Positions 7,109-16,702 are shown, numbered from the stretch's first letter. The stretch: DNA of 64,000 nucleotides from DATAGZ01 sp036263455 (GCA_036263455.1 DATAGZ010000006.1:124001-188000), one strand, 5' to 3'. Made by a program: numbers and translations. Notes: a model not told the origin generated them from the letters alone.

Positions 7109-9166
7109 TTAGCGCCCCTCGCGCCACCATGCCATTAGCGCCGAGCCTATGATGAGCAAGAGGGCCAGCCATCCTGGAAGCAATGGCTCCTGACGGTAAC
7201 CCGTAACGACATAGCTGCCATTCCGCATGAGCCCGGCCCAGTTCGACCCGCTCTGAACCGCATTCTTCTCCGTGCGACGAAATTCCGGAAGGGCGCCGTC
7301 ATCCCAGGAAAAAAGGCGCCCGCCGCTGGTTTCCACCGGAATCTTTAGGACCTGCTCCGTGGCGCGAGGATCTTCCAGTTCCTTGATGGCGAGACTGCCC
7401 TTGGCGGCAAAGGCGATATGCTTACCATCCGAGACCTTATAAAGACCCTCTTCACCGACGCTGTCCTGGCCGTGCATTACACCGGGGCGGGATGGTGCAA
7501 GCGCGATGTTTCGGGCCTGGCCATCGGGCTCGGTTACGGTGACGTTCGTGGCGGAATCGCCGATGGATTGTCTCTCGATAACGAGGCGTTCCCCCGCAAT
7601 GCTGGCCCGAAGATTTTCCTCCTCGAGGTCTGGCTCCTTCATGAGCCAATGCATCGTGCGCCGAATCAGCTCGGCATAAGGTCCGCCGCCATCGAAACCG
7701 CGCTGCCATAACCATAGGTGGTCCGAAAAAAGCTGCGCCGTACGGCCGTTGTCTATGCGGTTGAGAACCAGCAGCGGCGCGCCGCCTATGCCGCTCATGA
7801 GAGTCTGCCCACCGCCCGCATCGGCCATGATCTCGCGCACCCATCGGCCCCAGCGCGCGGTATCATGATCGAGCGGCGCCGTGACCGGATGCTTTAGGCC
7901 GAGCGGCGTAATGTCGGGGCGATAATATTCATTACGTACGTCGCCGGTCGGGTGGGCGGTCAAGATCTCACCGAGCTGGGTGCGCGCGAGCCCGTTTGGT
8001 CCGGCCGAGCTCGGTCCGGAAATTTCAAAAACCGCCCCGCCTTTACGCACATAATCGATAATCCCCTCGAAATATTCATCGGGGAGCAGGCCGAGATGCT
8101 GGAAACGGTCGAAAATGACCAGATCGAAATCCTTGAGTTTCTCGACGAACAGTTCGTCGACGGGAAAGGCGATCAACGCCAGTTCCGAAATGGGTGTCGC
8201 ATCTTGTTTGTTGGCGGGGCGCAGGATGGTGAAATGGATCAGATCGACCGCGGGATCCGACTTAAGCAGATTACGCCACATCCGTTCGCCCGGATAAGGC
8301 TCGCCTGAGACGAGCAGCACTTTGAGGTGGTCGCGCACGCCCTGGATGGTGGCAACGGCCCGGTTGTTTATTGTCGTGATCTCGCGGGGACCGGCAGGAA
8401 GACTGAGTTCGACGATATTGGTGCCCGGCTGGGTAATGGTGAGCGGGATGGCGATATCGTTGCCGAGGGTGATCCGCTGCGGGGGTAGTTCCTTGCCGTT
8501 GATTGAGATATGCAGGTCCGCCTGTCCACCCCCAACCGAGCCGAGGTCTTCGGCGCGCGCCTTGAGCGTGATCTCCTTGCCCAGCAGGCCAAAGCCAGGC
8601 GCGCTGAGAAGTTTGATATGGCGGTCCACGCCCATGGTCGTATCGGTAAGGAGCAGGTGAGCCGGGGCTCGCTGTGGCGGGGCGGAGATCGTCTCGGCGA
8701 TCTGGCCATCGGAAAGGATGATCGTCCCGGCAAGATGGTTAGGTTTTATATCGGCCAAAGCCTGGCGCCAGCTCTCGAAGAGACGCGTGCCGTTCTCGCG
8801 GGTATCCGGCTCTCCGCCGAAGATACGCTCGCGCACATCCAGATCGGGAAACGCGGATAGTTTCTTGCGCAGTTCGGCCAGCATGTGCGTGGTATGCTCC
8901 CGCCGGCCATTTATGTTATTGCTGGGGCTCTGATCGACCAGGACCAAGGCAATATCCTTTTCCCCGCGCCGCTCCTCCTCGATGAGGGCGGGCTGCAGCA
9001 GGGCCACCAGAAGCAGCAGACCCGCGCAGGCGCGCCACGCGCCGCCCATCCCGCGCCGCCACAGGACGAGGATAACCAGTGACAACAGCGTGACAGCCAG
9101 AATAACAGCGAGCCATTCCGGCAGAGGCGAGTCGAAGCTGAGCTGATAGGAGCCCAAACGCATCAT
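7109..9166 (-). CDS. VWA/glutamine-amidotransferase-like membrane protein of the MoxR operon
   Basis: 685 aa. Two N-terminal membrane helices (about residues 18-36 and 44-62) are followed by a large extracytoplasmic region and a final helix near the C-terminus (LLPGWLALLLIIGSALMAWW). The block ALVLVDQSPSNN resembles the first metal-site loop (DxSxS) of von Willebrand factor A domains but is incomplete (D-Q-S-P-S). A later segment, LVIFDRFQHLGLLPDEYF with VRKGGAVFEISGPSS, looks like the class-I amidotransferase-like fold found in this family. The start ATG overlaps the stop of the preceding gene (ATGA), so the two are translationally coupled. This is the expected fourth gene of moxR-DUF58-DUF4159 operons. 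Function in the envelope is unproven. Confidence 0.75.
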   Translation of the reverse strand: MMRLGSYQLSFDSPLPEWLAVILAVTLLSLVILVLWRRGMGGAWRACAGLLLLVALLQPALIEEERRGEKDIALVLVDQSPSNNINGRREHTTHMLAELRKKLSAFPDLDVRERIFGGEPDTRENGTRLFESWRQALADIKPNHLAGTIILSDGQIAETISAPPQRAPAHLLLTDTTMGVDRHIKLLSAPGFGLLGKEITLKARAEDLGSVGGGQADLHISINGKELPPQRITLGNDIAIPLTITQPGTNIVELSLPAGPREITTINNRAVATIQGVRDHLKVLLVSGEPYPGERMWRNLLKSDPAVDLIHFTILRPANKQDATPISELALIAFPVDELFVEKLKDFDLVIFDRFQHLGLLPDEYFEGIIDYVRKGGAVFEISGPSSAGPNGLARTQLGEILTAHPTGDVRNEYYRPDITPLGLKHPVTAPLDHDTARWGRWVREIMADAGGGQTLMSGIGGAPLLVLNRIDNGRTAQLFSDHLWLWQRGFDGGGPYAELIRRTMHWLMKEPDLEEENLRASIAGERLVIERQSIGDSATNVTVTEPDGQARNIALAPSRPGVMHGQDSVGEEGLYKVSDGKHIAFAAKGSLAIKELEDPRATEQVLKIPVETSGGRLFSWDDGALPEFRRTEKNAVQSGSNWAGLMRNGSYVVTGYRQEPLLPGWLALLLIIGSALMAWWREGR

Positions 9167-11859
9167 TGGCCGAGACGCTGCAGGATGGCCGGGACATGAA
9201 CCTGGTCGGTCTTATAATTGCCGGTCAAGACATACATGACGAGATTGACGCCGAAGCGGTAGGCGTATTCTCGCTGGGTCTCGCCGCCCGGCGTCACGGG
9301 AAAAAGGGGGCGGCCGAATTCGTCGATCGCCCAGGCCGATGCATAATCATTGCTGCCGATCAACACCGAACTCACCCCATCGTTGAGCCGACCATTATTA
9401 TGTGGCTCGACCCATAGGCTGCCACCCGCCCACCGGCCTGGGAAATCCCGTAAAAGATAAAAGCTCCTGCCCAGAACGTGATCGGCGGGGATGGGTACCA
9501 GTGGTGGAATGTCCAAGCCACGCACCATTTCCTGGAGCCGAGCCATGCCCGGCCCGCCCTCGCCTGGCGCCAGATTCGAGAGGGGACGGTCGGCCGTGTC
9601 AAAGAAAATCAACCCTCCCGATGCGAGATAGGCATTGAGCCGTGCGATGGCCTGCGGGCTCAACGTCCGCTGCGCACCGCTCACCGGCCAATAGAGCAGG
9701 GGGTAAAAGCTCAGATCGTCGGTATCTGGATCGATGGCCACCGGATCGCCGATGTCGACGGATGTGCGTTGCACGAGGACGCCGGTCAACCCGGTCAGGC
9801 CTGCGCGCGATATCTGATCCACCTCCGTGGCGCCGGTGCGCACATAGGCGAGATGCATGACCTGTGCCATAGCGGTGGGGTCGAGAAGTTGCGCCGAGGC
9901 TATCGGCGCCATGAATAGGCCGGTGAATAGGATGGTCCCCAATGCTCCCGCTTGGAGCAACCCCCTGAGGCCAATCGACAGGGCAAGGTCGAACAGGAAA
10001 AGAGCAAACGCGGCGAGCAGCAGCCACGGCTTGAGATCGATGCTTGCTTGGCGCGTAATCGTCTGCAGGCCAGAAAGCGCAAGCGCCTTGGGCGGTTCGC
10101 GCATTCCGGTGCTGGCATTCAGCGCCGCAAGGCGGCCGGGTTCGCCATAGAGGCCGGGCTGGGCCTCGGGTCCCGGGGGGCCAGAGGTGAGAAGGGCTGG
10201 GGTCACGGGTGGCACCGTTTCTCCTGCGGGATTAAGGGTTCCATACCCGTCTAATATACTCACGGCATTAACGAGCCTGGGCGCATTCGTCACCTGCGTC
10301 TCGATGCCCGCGGCGGATTGCACCAGGCGCTCGAGCATCTGAACAAAAGCGCCGGAAAGAACCAGATCGGACCATTGCGCGGTCGCATTGGTGTGGAACA
10401 GAATGAGCTGACCCTTGCCTTGTTTAGCCGCGGTGACGAGGGGTGTCCCATCATTCAACGTTACCCAGCTTTTTGCCCCCAAATCCGCCTCGGGCTCCGC
10501 GACGATCTGGCGTTTAATGTGAACATCCTCGGGCACGGCCAGGCCGGCGAAGGGCGAACCTTCCCTAAAGGCGGCGATGGCCAGGTTTTTAGTCCAGGAG
10601 AGATCTCCGCCTGTTTCCCTGACACCCGGGCGGATGGGGACGGGCAGCAGGTCATCGCTCTGCTCGGCAAGATGTTCGCCCGCAAAGCGCACCAAGGTTC
10701 CGCCTTTTTCAACCCAGGCACGTAGGGATGACCGATCCCCCTCGGTCAGGGTTGCACTGTCGGGCAGAAAGATGAGTGAGAGGGGTTGGCTCAGCAGCGT
10801 ATCGACGGGTCCGGCGTGAATCTCTCCTCTGCCTTCTAAGGCGCGGTCGAGAAAATACAGTGGGCCTAAAAAGGGCTGGCGATCCGCCTCGGGATTGACG
10901 CTCAGGAATCCCAGGGCGCGCTCCCCGCCATGTTCGCCTGCCAAGAATATGGCGCCCGCATGATGCTCCCCTTCGATAACCAGATGGTGCAAGCGAGTGC
11001 TCAATTCGAAGGGAATGTCCAAAGTCTTGCTTTGCCTGCTTGCACCTGTGGCAAACGCGATGTCGGCGGCCATTATTGGGTGGCCGGATGCATCATAGCC
11101 CACAAGATGAACGGTTTGGGCAAAGGTGGCGTTGCTGCGCCCTATCGTGACTGTGCGGCTATCGGAATTATTGGCGAGGATCATCGCAGACTCCCCGCCT
11201 GGTGCATCGCGATAAAGCGAGAGTCCGCCCAGGCCTTTCAATGCATCCTGCAGCTTCCGGTCCACTTCGCCCTGGGCGAGACCGTTGGTGAGCCAGGTGG
11301 TATGCAGCGAAGCGGGGAACTTCGACATGCGGAGGCGATCGATGAAATTACCGCGATTGGAAAGCCAAGGCTGGGGCTGGATCTGGCCAAGCGCCACGAG
11401 CGCCGCCCGCGCCGGACCGAAGGTGATCGCAGGTGCGTTCCGCGATCCGCTCTCCGCCAGCGGCACCAGGGCGACGGGACGCCCCGTACGGTCGGCGGCC
11501 TCGATGACTTCCCGAGCCAAGGCCACATGCGCATTCCATTGACGCGCCGCCGCCCAGTCGTTTTCCACCAAGATCAATTCACTTCCACGGCTCAGCTCGG
11601 CAATCCGCGCCTGCCAGACCGGATGCGCGAAGGCGGCAATCACCAGTGCGGCGAGGAAAAGACGGAGCAGGAGCAGCCACCAAGGCGAACGGAAGGCGCT
11701 CTCCTCCTTGGGCTTGAGACCCAACAGCAGGGAAATAGCGGGAAACGGTACCTTCCGCGGCGCAGGCGGCATGATGCGCAGCAGCCACCATAACACCGGC
11801 AAGATGAGGAGGAGGCCAAACAGCCAAGGTTCGAGAAAAAGAAGGTTGGCGAGCATCAC
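9163..11859 (-). CDS. DUF4159 domain protein with BatA-type N-terminus
   Basis: 898-aa membrane protein. The N-terminal BatA-like segment (residues about 1-85) has two membrane helices around PWLFGLLLILPVLWWLL and LRLFLAALVIAAFAHP. A long extracytoplasmic part follows. Further membrane helices lie near residues 615-665 (LLLAAFALFLFDLALSIGL and following). The C-terminal DUF4159 domain (about 670-895) contains QVMHLAYVRTG, FYPLLYWPVSGAQR and GGLIFFDTADRP. The gene overlaps both neighbours by 4 bases. In better studied Bat systems, such proteins are thought to be substrates or partners of the MoxR AAA+ chaperone. Here that is inference from synteny. Confidence 0.82.
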   Translation of the reverse strand: MMLANLLFLEPWLFGLLLILPVLWWLLRIMPPAPRKVPFPAISLLLGLKPKEESAFRSPWWLLLLRLFLAALVIAAFAHPVWQARIAELSRGSELILVENDWAAARQWNAHVALAREVIEAADRTGRPVALVPLAESGSRNAPAITFGPARAALVALGQIQPQPWLSNRGNFIDRLRMSKFPASLHTTWLTNGLAQGEVDRKLQDALKGLGGLSLYRDAPGGESAMILANNSDSRTVTIGRSNATFAQTVHLVGYDASGHPIMAADIAFATGASRQSKTLDIPFELSTRLHHLVIEGEHHAGAIFLAGEHGGERALGFLSVNPEADRQPFLGPLYFLDRALEGRGEIHAGPVDTLLSQPLSLIFLPDSATLTEGDRSSLRAWVEKGGTLVRFAGEHLAEQSDDLLPVPIRPGVRETGGDLSWTKNLAIAAFREGSPFAGLAVPEDVHIKRQIVAEPEADLGAKSWVTLNDGTPLVTAAKQGKGQLILFHTNATAQWSDLVLSGAFVQMLERLVQSAAGIETQVTNAPRLVNAVSILDGYGTLNPAGETVPPVTPALLTSGPPGPEAQPGLYGEPGRLAALNASTGMREPPKALALSGLQTITRQASIDLKPWLLLAAFALFLFDLALSIGLRGLLQAGALGTILFTGLFMAPIASAQLLDPTAMAQVMHLAYVRTGATEVDQISRAGLTGLTGVLVQRTSVDIGDPVAIDPDTDDLSFYPLLYWPVSGAQRTLSPQAIARLNAYLASGGLIFFDTADRPLSNLAPGEGGPGMARLQEMVRGLDIPPLVPIPADHVLGRSFYLLRDFPGRWAGGSLWVEPHNNGRLNDGVSSVLIGSNDYASAWAIDEFGRPLFPVTPGGETQREYAYRFGVNLVMYVLTGNYKTDQVHVPAILQRLGQ

Positions 11860-12752
11860 GTCTTGCCCCGGATCATGCCTCGCCGGTCATAAGCATCGGC
11901 GAGGGAGGCATGCATCTCAAGCAATGCCTCGAGCGCGGGCCGGTCGGTGCGGTGGACGGACATCCCCCAGCCCGCATTCCGGGCAATCTGGCGCAGCCCT
12001 TCCCGGTGGGCGCGAAGCTTGGCGAGATACTCGTCCTTGAGATTCTCGCTTTTTCCGAAAAGCTGGCTTTTTTCACCTTCGAAGCCGAGAAAGCGGATGC
12101 GACCCGCGAAAGGGAAAGTGTCCTCGCCGGGATCGCTGATAGCAACCATATGGCCACGGACATCGCGATCGGCGAGCGCATGGACCAACTGGGCCAGTTC
12201 ACCGAGCGGGACCAAAAAATCGCTGAGCATGACCACGTGCGCATGCGCTGGGACTCGGCCGGGATCGGGGAGTTCCTTCGCGGTTCTGGCGGCGGCGATC
12301 TCGGCCGTCAACCGTTCGATCGCGCCTGAGCCCGATGCGGGAGGATTGTCGCCGTCCCACCAGGCGATCCGTTCTCCTGCGCGAATGAGCAGGTGGCCGA
12401 GCCCCAAGCAGAGCAATAGCGCGCGGTCGCGCTTCTCCGGCCAGCGGCGTTCGCTTGCATAACGCATGGAGGGTGAGAGGTCGCACCAGAGATAGGCCGA
12501 TTGTGCCGCATCCCATTCGGTTTGCCGCAGGAAAAGCCGATCCGACTTGGCCGATTGCCGCCAATCCACGCGCCGGATATCGTCGCCGGAATAGTAAGGC
12601 CGGAATTGCCAGAAAGAATCGCCGCGACCGGTGCGCCTGCGCCCGTGCACGCCCTGTTCGATGGTTGCGGCGATATGGACCGCTTGCAGCATCAGCGGAG
12701 GGAGGACCGCCGCTACTGCCGTGGCGTCGTTACTGGCCTTGTGGAAATCCAT
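11856..12752 (-). CDS. DUF58 domain-containing protein
   Basis: 298 aa, cytosolic by sequence. The DUF58 signature is clear: GRGDSFWQFRPYYSGDDIRR followed by VDWRQSAKSD (about residues 42-70). Downstream comes a VWA-like core with WCDLSPSMRYAS (a D-x-S-x-S metal-site loop) and HVVMLSDFLVPL. DUF58 proteins almost always accompany MoxR ATPases, as here: its ATG overlaps the moxR stop by one base (TGATG). The likely role is adaptor or partner of the MoxR chaperone. I give no specific gene symbol because members are not individually named. Confidence 0.88.
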   Translation of the reverse strand: MDFHKASNDATAVAAVLPPLMLQAVHIAATIEQGVHGRRRTGRGDSFWQFRPYYSGDDIRRVDWRQSAKSDRLFLRQTEWDAAQSAYLWCDLSPSMRYASERRWPEKRDRALLLCLGLGHLLIRAGERIAWWDGDNPPASGSGAIERLTAEIAAARTAKELPDPGRVPAHAHVVMLSDFLVPLGELAQLVHALADRDVRGHMVAISDPGEDTFPFAGRIRFLGFEGEKSQLFGKSENLKDEYLAKLRAHREGLRQIARNAGWGMSVHRTDRPALEALLEMHASLADAYDRRGMIRGKT

Positions 12753-13744
12753 CAGCCAAGCCGGGCGACCAGCCGGTCGATGAGTGACGCCAGCGTCACG
12801 CCCTCGGCGCGGGCGGCATAGGTCGGCGCGATGCGGTGGCGCAGCACCGAAGGAGCGAGTGCCGCGACGTCATCCAGCGACGGAGAGAGCCGGCCCTGCA
12901 GCAGCGCGCGCGCGCGCGCGGCCAGCATGAGGGCCTGCCCCGCCCTGGGGCCTGGTCCCCACGCGAGGTGGCGTTTGATTTCGGCGATATCGGTCTCTTC
13001 CGGCCGCCCGGCGCGAACCATGTCCAGGATCGCCTCGACGATTTTTTCGCCCACCGGCAGGCGCCGCACCAGGCGCTGGGCGTATTCGAGATCCGTGGAT
13101 TGGACCATGGCATGAATCGGAAATTCGGCGCTGCCGGTCGTCACGATCAACATATGCCGTTCCGCGGCGAGCGAGGGATAGGGTACGTCGATCTGGAGGA
13201 GAAACCGGTCGAGTTGCGCCTCGGGAAGAGGATAGGTGCCTTCCTGTTCCAGGGGATTCTGCGTCGCCATGACATGAAATGGCCTGGGCAAGTTATAAGT
13301 CTGCCCCGCGACCGAGACTTTATGTTCCTGCATCGCCTGGAGCAGAGCGGATTGCGTGCGCGGACTGGCGCGGTTGATCTCGTCTGCCATCAGAAGCTGG
13401 CTGAACACTGGCCCAGGGATAAAACGGAAATGCCGCTTGCCGTGATCGAGTTCCTCCAGAACCTCCGCGCCGATGATATCGGCAGGCATGAGATCGGGTG
13501 TACATTGGATACGCTTACTGTCCAGCGAGAGCACGGCGGCCAAGGATTCGACCAGGCGCGTCTTGGCGAGACCCGGCACACCGACCAGGAGTGCATGCCC
13601 GCCCGACAGCATGGTCACAAGGCTCTGCTCGATTACCTGGTCCTGCCCGAAAATAACCTGCCCTAGAGCGTGGCGGACTCGCTCCCATTGCTCGGTGACT
13701 CGGGTCAAGTCGTTTTCAGAAATATCCACTTTTTGCGCGTCCAT
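12752..13744 (-). CDS. MoxR family AAA+ ATPase
   Basis: 330 aa. AAA_3-type ATPase with Walker A GVPGLAKT (about 53-60), Walker B LLMADEINRA, sensor region VMATQNPLEQEGTYPLPEAQ and a C-terminal lid domain. MoxR proteins act as chaperones in the maturation of metalloenzymes or envelope complexes, usually with VWA-type partners. Here it leads a four-gene minus-strand operon with DUF58, DUF4159 and VWA-like genes. An uninterrupted 15-base GC dinucleotide run (12905-12919) lies inside the gene and encodes part of an Ala/Arg-rich stretch (LAARARALLQ). The ATG at 13744 has no competitor in frame. Divergent to the DUF1285 gene. Confidence 0.93.
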   Translation of the reverse strand: MDAQKVDISENDLTRVTEQWERVRHALGQVIFGQDQVIEQSLVTMLSGGHALLVGVPGLAKTRLVESLAAVLSLDSKRIQCTPDLMPADIIGAEVLEELDHGKRHFRFIPGPVFSQLLMADEINRASPRTQSALLQAMQEHKVSVAGQTYNLPRPFHVMATQNPLEQEGTYPLPEAQLDRFLLQIDVPYPSLAAERHMLIVTTGSAEFPIHAMVQSTDLEYAQRLVRRLPVGEKIVEAILDMVRAGRPEETDIAEIKRHLAWGPGPRAGQALMLAARARALLQGRLSPSLDDVAALAPSVLRHRIAPTYAARAEGVTLASLIDRLVARLG

Positions 13745-13830
13745 GATGCTCCTCGATTTGTCAGCCTAACACTCGTTTTTCCATGCTCCAAGGACATTCC
13801 AATGCCATGATGTTTTTGTTATCGTGTGGC

Positions 13831-14349
13831 ATGAGTGCAAGCGGTTATGCCACCCCGGAGCGGAAAGCGTCCTGGTCCAATCTCGAAACCATTCCGATCT
13901 GCGGGAACCGTGACATGCGGATCGCCGCCGACGGTGCGTGGTACTATCGCGGTTCGCTGATTGCGCGCCCCGCGCTGGTCAAGCTGTTTTCCACTATTCT
14001 TTCCCGAGACCGCGGGGGGAGGTATTGGCTGGCCACGCCGGTCGAACGGGTGGAAGTCGAGGTCGAGGACGCGCCTTTTCTCGCGGTCGAGCTTGCAGTG
14101 GAAGACGAAGGCACTACTGCGCAACAAATTCACTTTCGCACCAATGTTGATGAATGGGTAGCGGTTGGAGAAGATCATCCGCTCGTCTTCCGGCGCGGCA
14201 TTCCTTATCTGCGCCTCTCCCGGGATTTGGAAGCGAAGGTCAATCGCCCGGTCTATTATGAACTCATGGCGCTCGCCCTGCGCCATGAGGGCATGCTCTG
14301 GAGCAAGGGCGTTGGCTATTCCGTTGGCAGCGACCGTGAGACGCCCTGA
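13831..14349 (+). CDS. DUF1285 domain-containing protein
   Basis: 172 aa with this start. The conserved core DMRIAADGAWYYRGSLIARP, LVKLFSTILSRD, YWLATPVERVEVEVEDAPF and NRPVYYELMALAL identifies DUF1285, a small soluble family of unknown function. Three in-frame ATGs compete: 13783, 13807 and 13831. I favour 13831 (MSASGYATPE) because the two upstream starts add a hydrophobic, poorly matching N-terminus and leave almost no room for a promoter opposite moxR. The 3' end overlaps the NUDIX gene start by 14 bases, so it belongs to the DUF1285-NUDIX-cca operon, a common alphaproteobacterial order. Confidence 0.82.
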   Translation: MSASGYATPERKASWSNLETIPICGNRDMRIAADGAWYYRGSLIARPALVKLFSTILSRDRGGRYWLATPVERVEVEVEDAPFLAVELAVEDEGTTAQQIHFRTNVDEWVAVGEDHPLVFRRGIPYLRLSRDLEAKVNRPVYYELMALALRHEGMLWSKGVGYSVGSDRETP

Positions 14350-14932
14350 TATCGAAAAGCTTCTCGCCAAGAGAAACGTATCGCGCCTGCGCGGTGACCA
14401 TGATCTCAATCCCGGATGGCGCCACGCCGAAGGAAAGAGTTTCACCGAAGCGGCGGTTCTAGTTCCACTTCTCGACCATTCGGAGGGGGTGCGGGTTTTG
14501 CTTACGCGGCGCACGGATAACCTTAGTGATCATCCGGGGCAAATTTCCTTTCCTGGCGGGCGGCGCGATTCAGGCGATGTGGATGCGGCCGGCACTGCTC
14601 TGCGGGAGGCTCAGGAGGAAATTGGTCTCGATCCGCGGCACGTGGAGATCATCGCCGAACTCGATCCTTATCGGACGCGCACCGGCTTCCTCGTTTATCC
14701 CATTGTCGGTTTCGTCAATCCCCTCGCGGCCTTATATCCCAATCCGCTCGAGGTCGCGGAGATTTTCGACGTGCCGCTCGCCCATATTCTCGACCCCAAT
14801 GCGCGGGTGGAAGATTCACATCTCTTTGAAGGACAGCTCCGCTATTACTACGCGTATCTTTGGCAGACCTATTACATTTGGGGAGCCACGGCGGGCATGC
14901 TCGCCAATCTCGCTGAGTTTCTGAGGACGTGA
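14336..14932 (+). CDS. CoA pyrophosphatase (NUDIX hydrolase, NudL-like)
   Basis: 198 aa. The family motif of CoA-cleaving NUDIX enzymes (LLTxR...GxxxFPGG) is complete as VLLTRRTDNLSDHPGQISF, leading directly into FPGG. The NUDIX box follows (GGRRDSGDVDAAG, then ALREAQEEIGL). The expected activity is hydrolysis of CoA and its derivatives to 3',5'-ADP and 4'-phosphopantetheine. The open frame extends upstream through the DUF1285 gene, but the GTG at 14336 (VRRPDIEKLLAK) is the sensible start and gives the normal family length. It ends in a GTGA overlap with cca, showing translational coupling. Confidence 0.88.
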   Translation: MRRPDIEKLLAKRNVSRLRGDHDLNPGWRHAEGKSFTEAAVLVPLLDHSEGVRVLLTRRTDNLSDHPGQISFPGGRRDSGDVDAAGTALREAQEEIGLDPRHVEIIAELDPYRTRTGFLVYPIVGFVNPLAALYPNPLEVAEIFDVPLAHILDPNARVEDSHLFEGQLRYYYAYLWQTYYIWGATAGMLANLAEFLRT

Positions 14933-16110
14933 CGCCCGCGCTCGCGACACTTCTCGCTTCGCCCACCCTGGCAAAGCTGCTGGACGTCCTGCCCAATGCG
15001 CGCCTGGTTGGTGGATGCGTGCGGGACGCGCTTCTTGGCCGTCCGGTGAAAGATATCGATCTCGCGGTTCCCTATCCGCCCGAGCAGACCATGCGGCTCC
15101 TCCGCGAGGCCGCCATCGAGGCGCGGCCTACGGGTCTCGACCATGGCACCGTAACGGCAATTGTCGATGGCCAGTCCTTTGAAGTGACGAGTCTGCGGCG
15201 CGATACCGCTCAGGATGGCCGCCATGCCGTTGTCATCTACACGGAGGATTGGCGCGAAGACGCGGCGCGGCGCGATCTGACGATAAACGCGCTCTCTGTC
15301 GACCGCCATGGCGAACTTCATGATTATGTGGGCGGCTTCGATGACCTGCGCAACCGCCGGGTGCGTTTTGTGGGCGAGCCCGAAATGCGCATGCGCGAGG
15401 ATTATCTGCGCATCCTGCGATTCTTCCGATTTCATGCTTTTTATGGAGAAGGGCCGCCGGATCCGGACGCGAGTGCGGCGGCCGAACGGCTTGCCGGAAA
15501 TCTCGTCTTGCTTTCGGCCGAACGGGTGACCGCGGAGATTCTGCGTCTGCTGGAAGCGCCGCGGGTTGTGTCGACTTGGCAGGTGATGGTCGAGCGCGGC
15601 ATTATCGCGCATGTCCTTCCTGGCGCGGTTCGAATCGATCGCTTGGCACGGCTGGTAGCGGCGGAAGAGCGGCTCGGCTTTTCACCCAGTCCGATCCGGA
15701 GGCTGTGCGCGGTGATCGCGCCTATAGATAGGCCGAAGGCCCTCGCCATTCTCCGCCTGTCGGGCGCCCAGCAGAAAGCCATAGCGATGACCGAGGCCGT
15801 CTCCGATCTCTCAACCGATGCGGCGCTGCGCGCGGCGATGTATTGGTTAGGCGCTGCGCCGGTCATTGACCATCTGCTGATTGATCAACCCGAAGGCTGG
15901 GAAAATCATCTCGCATGGGCGCGGGGCTGGGCGATGCCGTCCTTTCCGCTCACCGGGAAGCATTTGATCGATCTTGGTGTCGCGCCGGGTCCGCAGATGG
16001 GCGCTTTGCTTGCCCGGGTGGAGCGCTGGTGGATCGGAGAGGATTTTCGACCGGGCAGGGCGGAATGCCTCGCTTATTTGCGTACCCTTATCGGATCAAA
16101 AGCAATGTGA
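14929..16110 (+). CDS. cca: CCA tRNA nucleotidyltransferase
   Basis: 393 aa. Adds or repairs the 3'-terminal CCA of tRNAs. Class II nucleotidyltransferase motifs are present near the N-terminus: LVGGCVRDALLGRPVKDIDL (GGxVRD and D-x-D metal ligands), then RRDLTINAL and the RNA-binding EDYLRILRFFRFHA block. The GTG start overlaps the NUDIX TGA stop. The 3' end overlaps the convergent lysE-type gene by 23 bases. Since the three tRNA genes seen here encode their CCA, the enzyme is probably mainly for repair. Confidence 0.95.
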   Translation: MTPALATLLASPTLAKLLDVLPNARLVGGCVRDALLGRPVKDIDLAVPYPPEQTMRLLREAAIEARPTGLDHGTVTAIVDGQSFEVTSLRRDTAQDGRHAVVIYTEDWREDAARRDLTINALSVDRHGELHDYVGGFDDLRNRRVRFVGEPEMRMREDYLRILRFFRFHAFYGEGPPDPDASAAAERLAGNLVLLSAERVTAEILRLLEAPRVVSTWQVMVERGIIAHVLPGAVRIDRLARLVAAEERLGFSPSPIRRLCAVIAPIDRPKALAILRLSGAQQKAIAMTEAVSDLSTDAALRAAMYWLGAAPVIDHLLIDQPEGWENHLAWARGWAMPSFPLTGKHLIDLGVAPGPQMGALLARVERWWIGEDFRPGRAECLAYLRTLIGSKAM

Positions 16111-16702
16111 TTCCGAAACCGCCGAGAAGCAATCCGCAGCTGCGGTCGATGCCTTTCTTGATGCGGAGATAAAAATCACAAATGGAGCGATGCGAGAAAC
16201 CGACCGCGAGGAGGCCGTACCAGAGCAGCGAGCTAACGGAGAGCAGCGCGAGGACAAAAGCCGCGGAGCCCAGCGACGATCGATGCGGGAGGAACGAGGG
16301 CAGGATGGCCGCGAAATACACCGCGGATTTAGGGTTGATCAACGTCGTTCCCAATCCCTGGGCATAGCAACGCGGATAGGAAAAAGCATTTTCCAACTTC
16401 ATGGGAACCAATGTTTGCGCGGCGTTCCAAAACAAGCGCGCGCCGAGATAACAGAGGTACCGGCCACCCATGATCCGCAGGCCCCACTGCATCCAGGGAA
16501 AAGAAGCGAATAACACGGCAAGCCCGGTGAGCGTTGCCAGGCACCATAGGAAAGCGCCGCTCGCAATTCCCGCGCCAGCGGCCAGCGCATGGAAACGCGA
16601 ACGCGAGACGGCCGTCTGGGTGACCAGCAAAACATTAGGCCCTGGCGAGATCATCGCCGTCCAGTGAACCAGCAGCAATGGCAAGAGCGCCTGGAATGAC
16701 AT
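16088..16702 (-). CDS. LysE family translocator
   Basis: 204-aa inner-membrane protein with about six hydrophobic helices. The LysE/RhtB family N-terminus is recognisable: LLPLLLVHWTAMISPGPNVL (PGP motif) then RSRFHALAAGAGIASGAF. Members export amino acids such as lysine, threonine or homoserine; the substrate here cannot be read from the sequence. The ATG shares an A with the hemF TAA stop (TAATG), so it is the third gene of trmL-hemF-lysE. A second, distinct LysE-family gene is at 31088-31723. Confidence 0.88.
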   Translation of the reverse strand: MSFQALLPLLLVHWTAMISPGPNVLLVTQTAVSRSRFHALAAGAGIASGAFLWCLATLTGLAVLFASFPWMQWGLRIMGGRYLCYLGARLFWNAAQTLVPMKLENAFSYPRCYAQGLGTTLINPKSAVYFAAILPSFLPHRSSLGSAAFVLALLSVSSLLWYGLLAVGFSHRSICDFYLRIKKGIDRSCGLLLGGFGITLLLIR

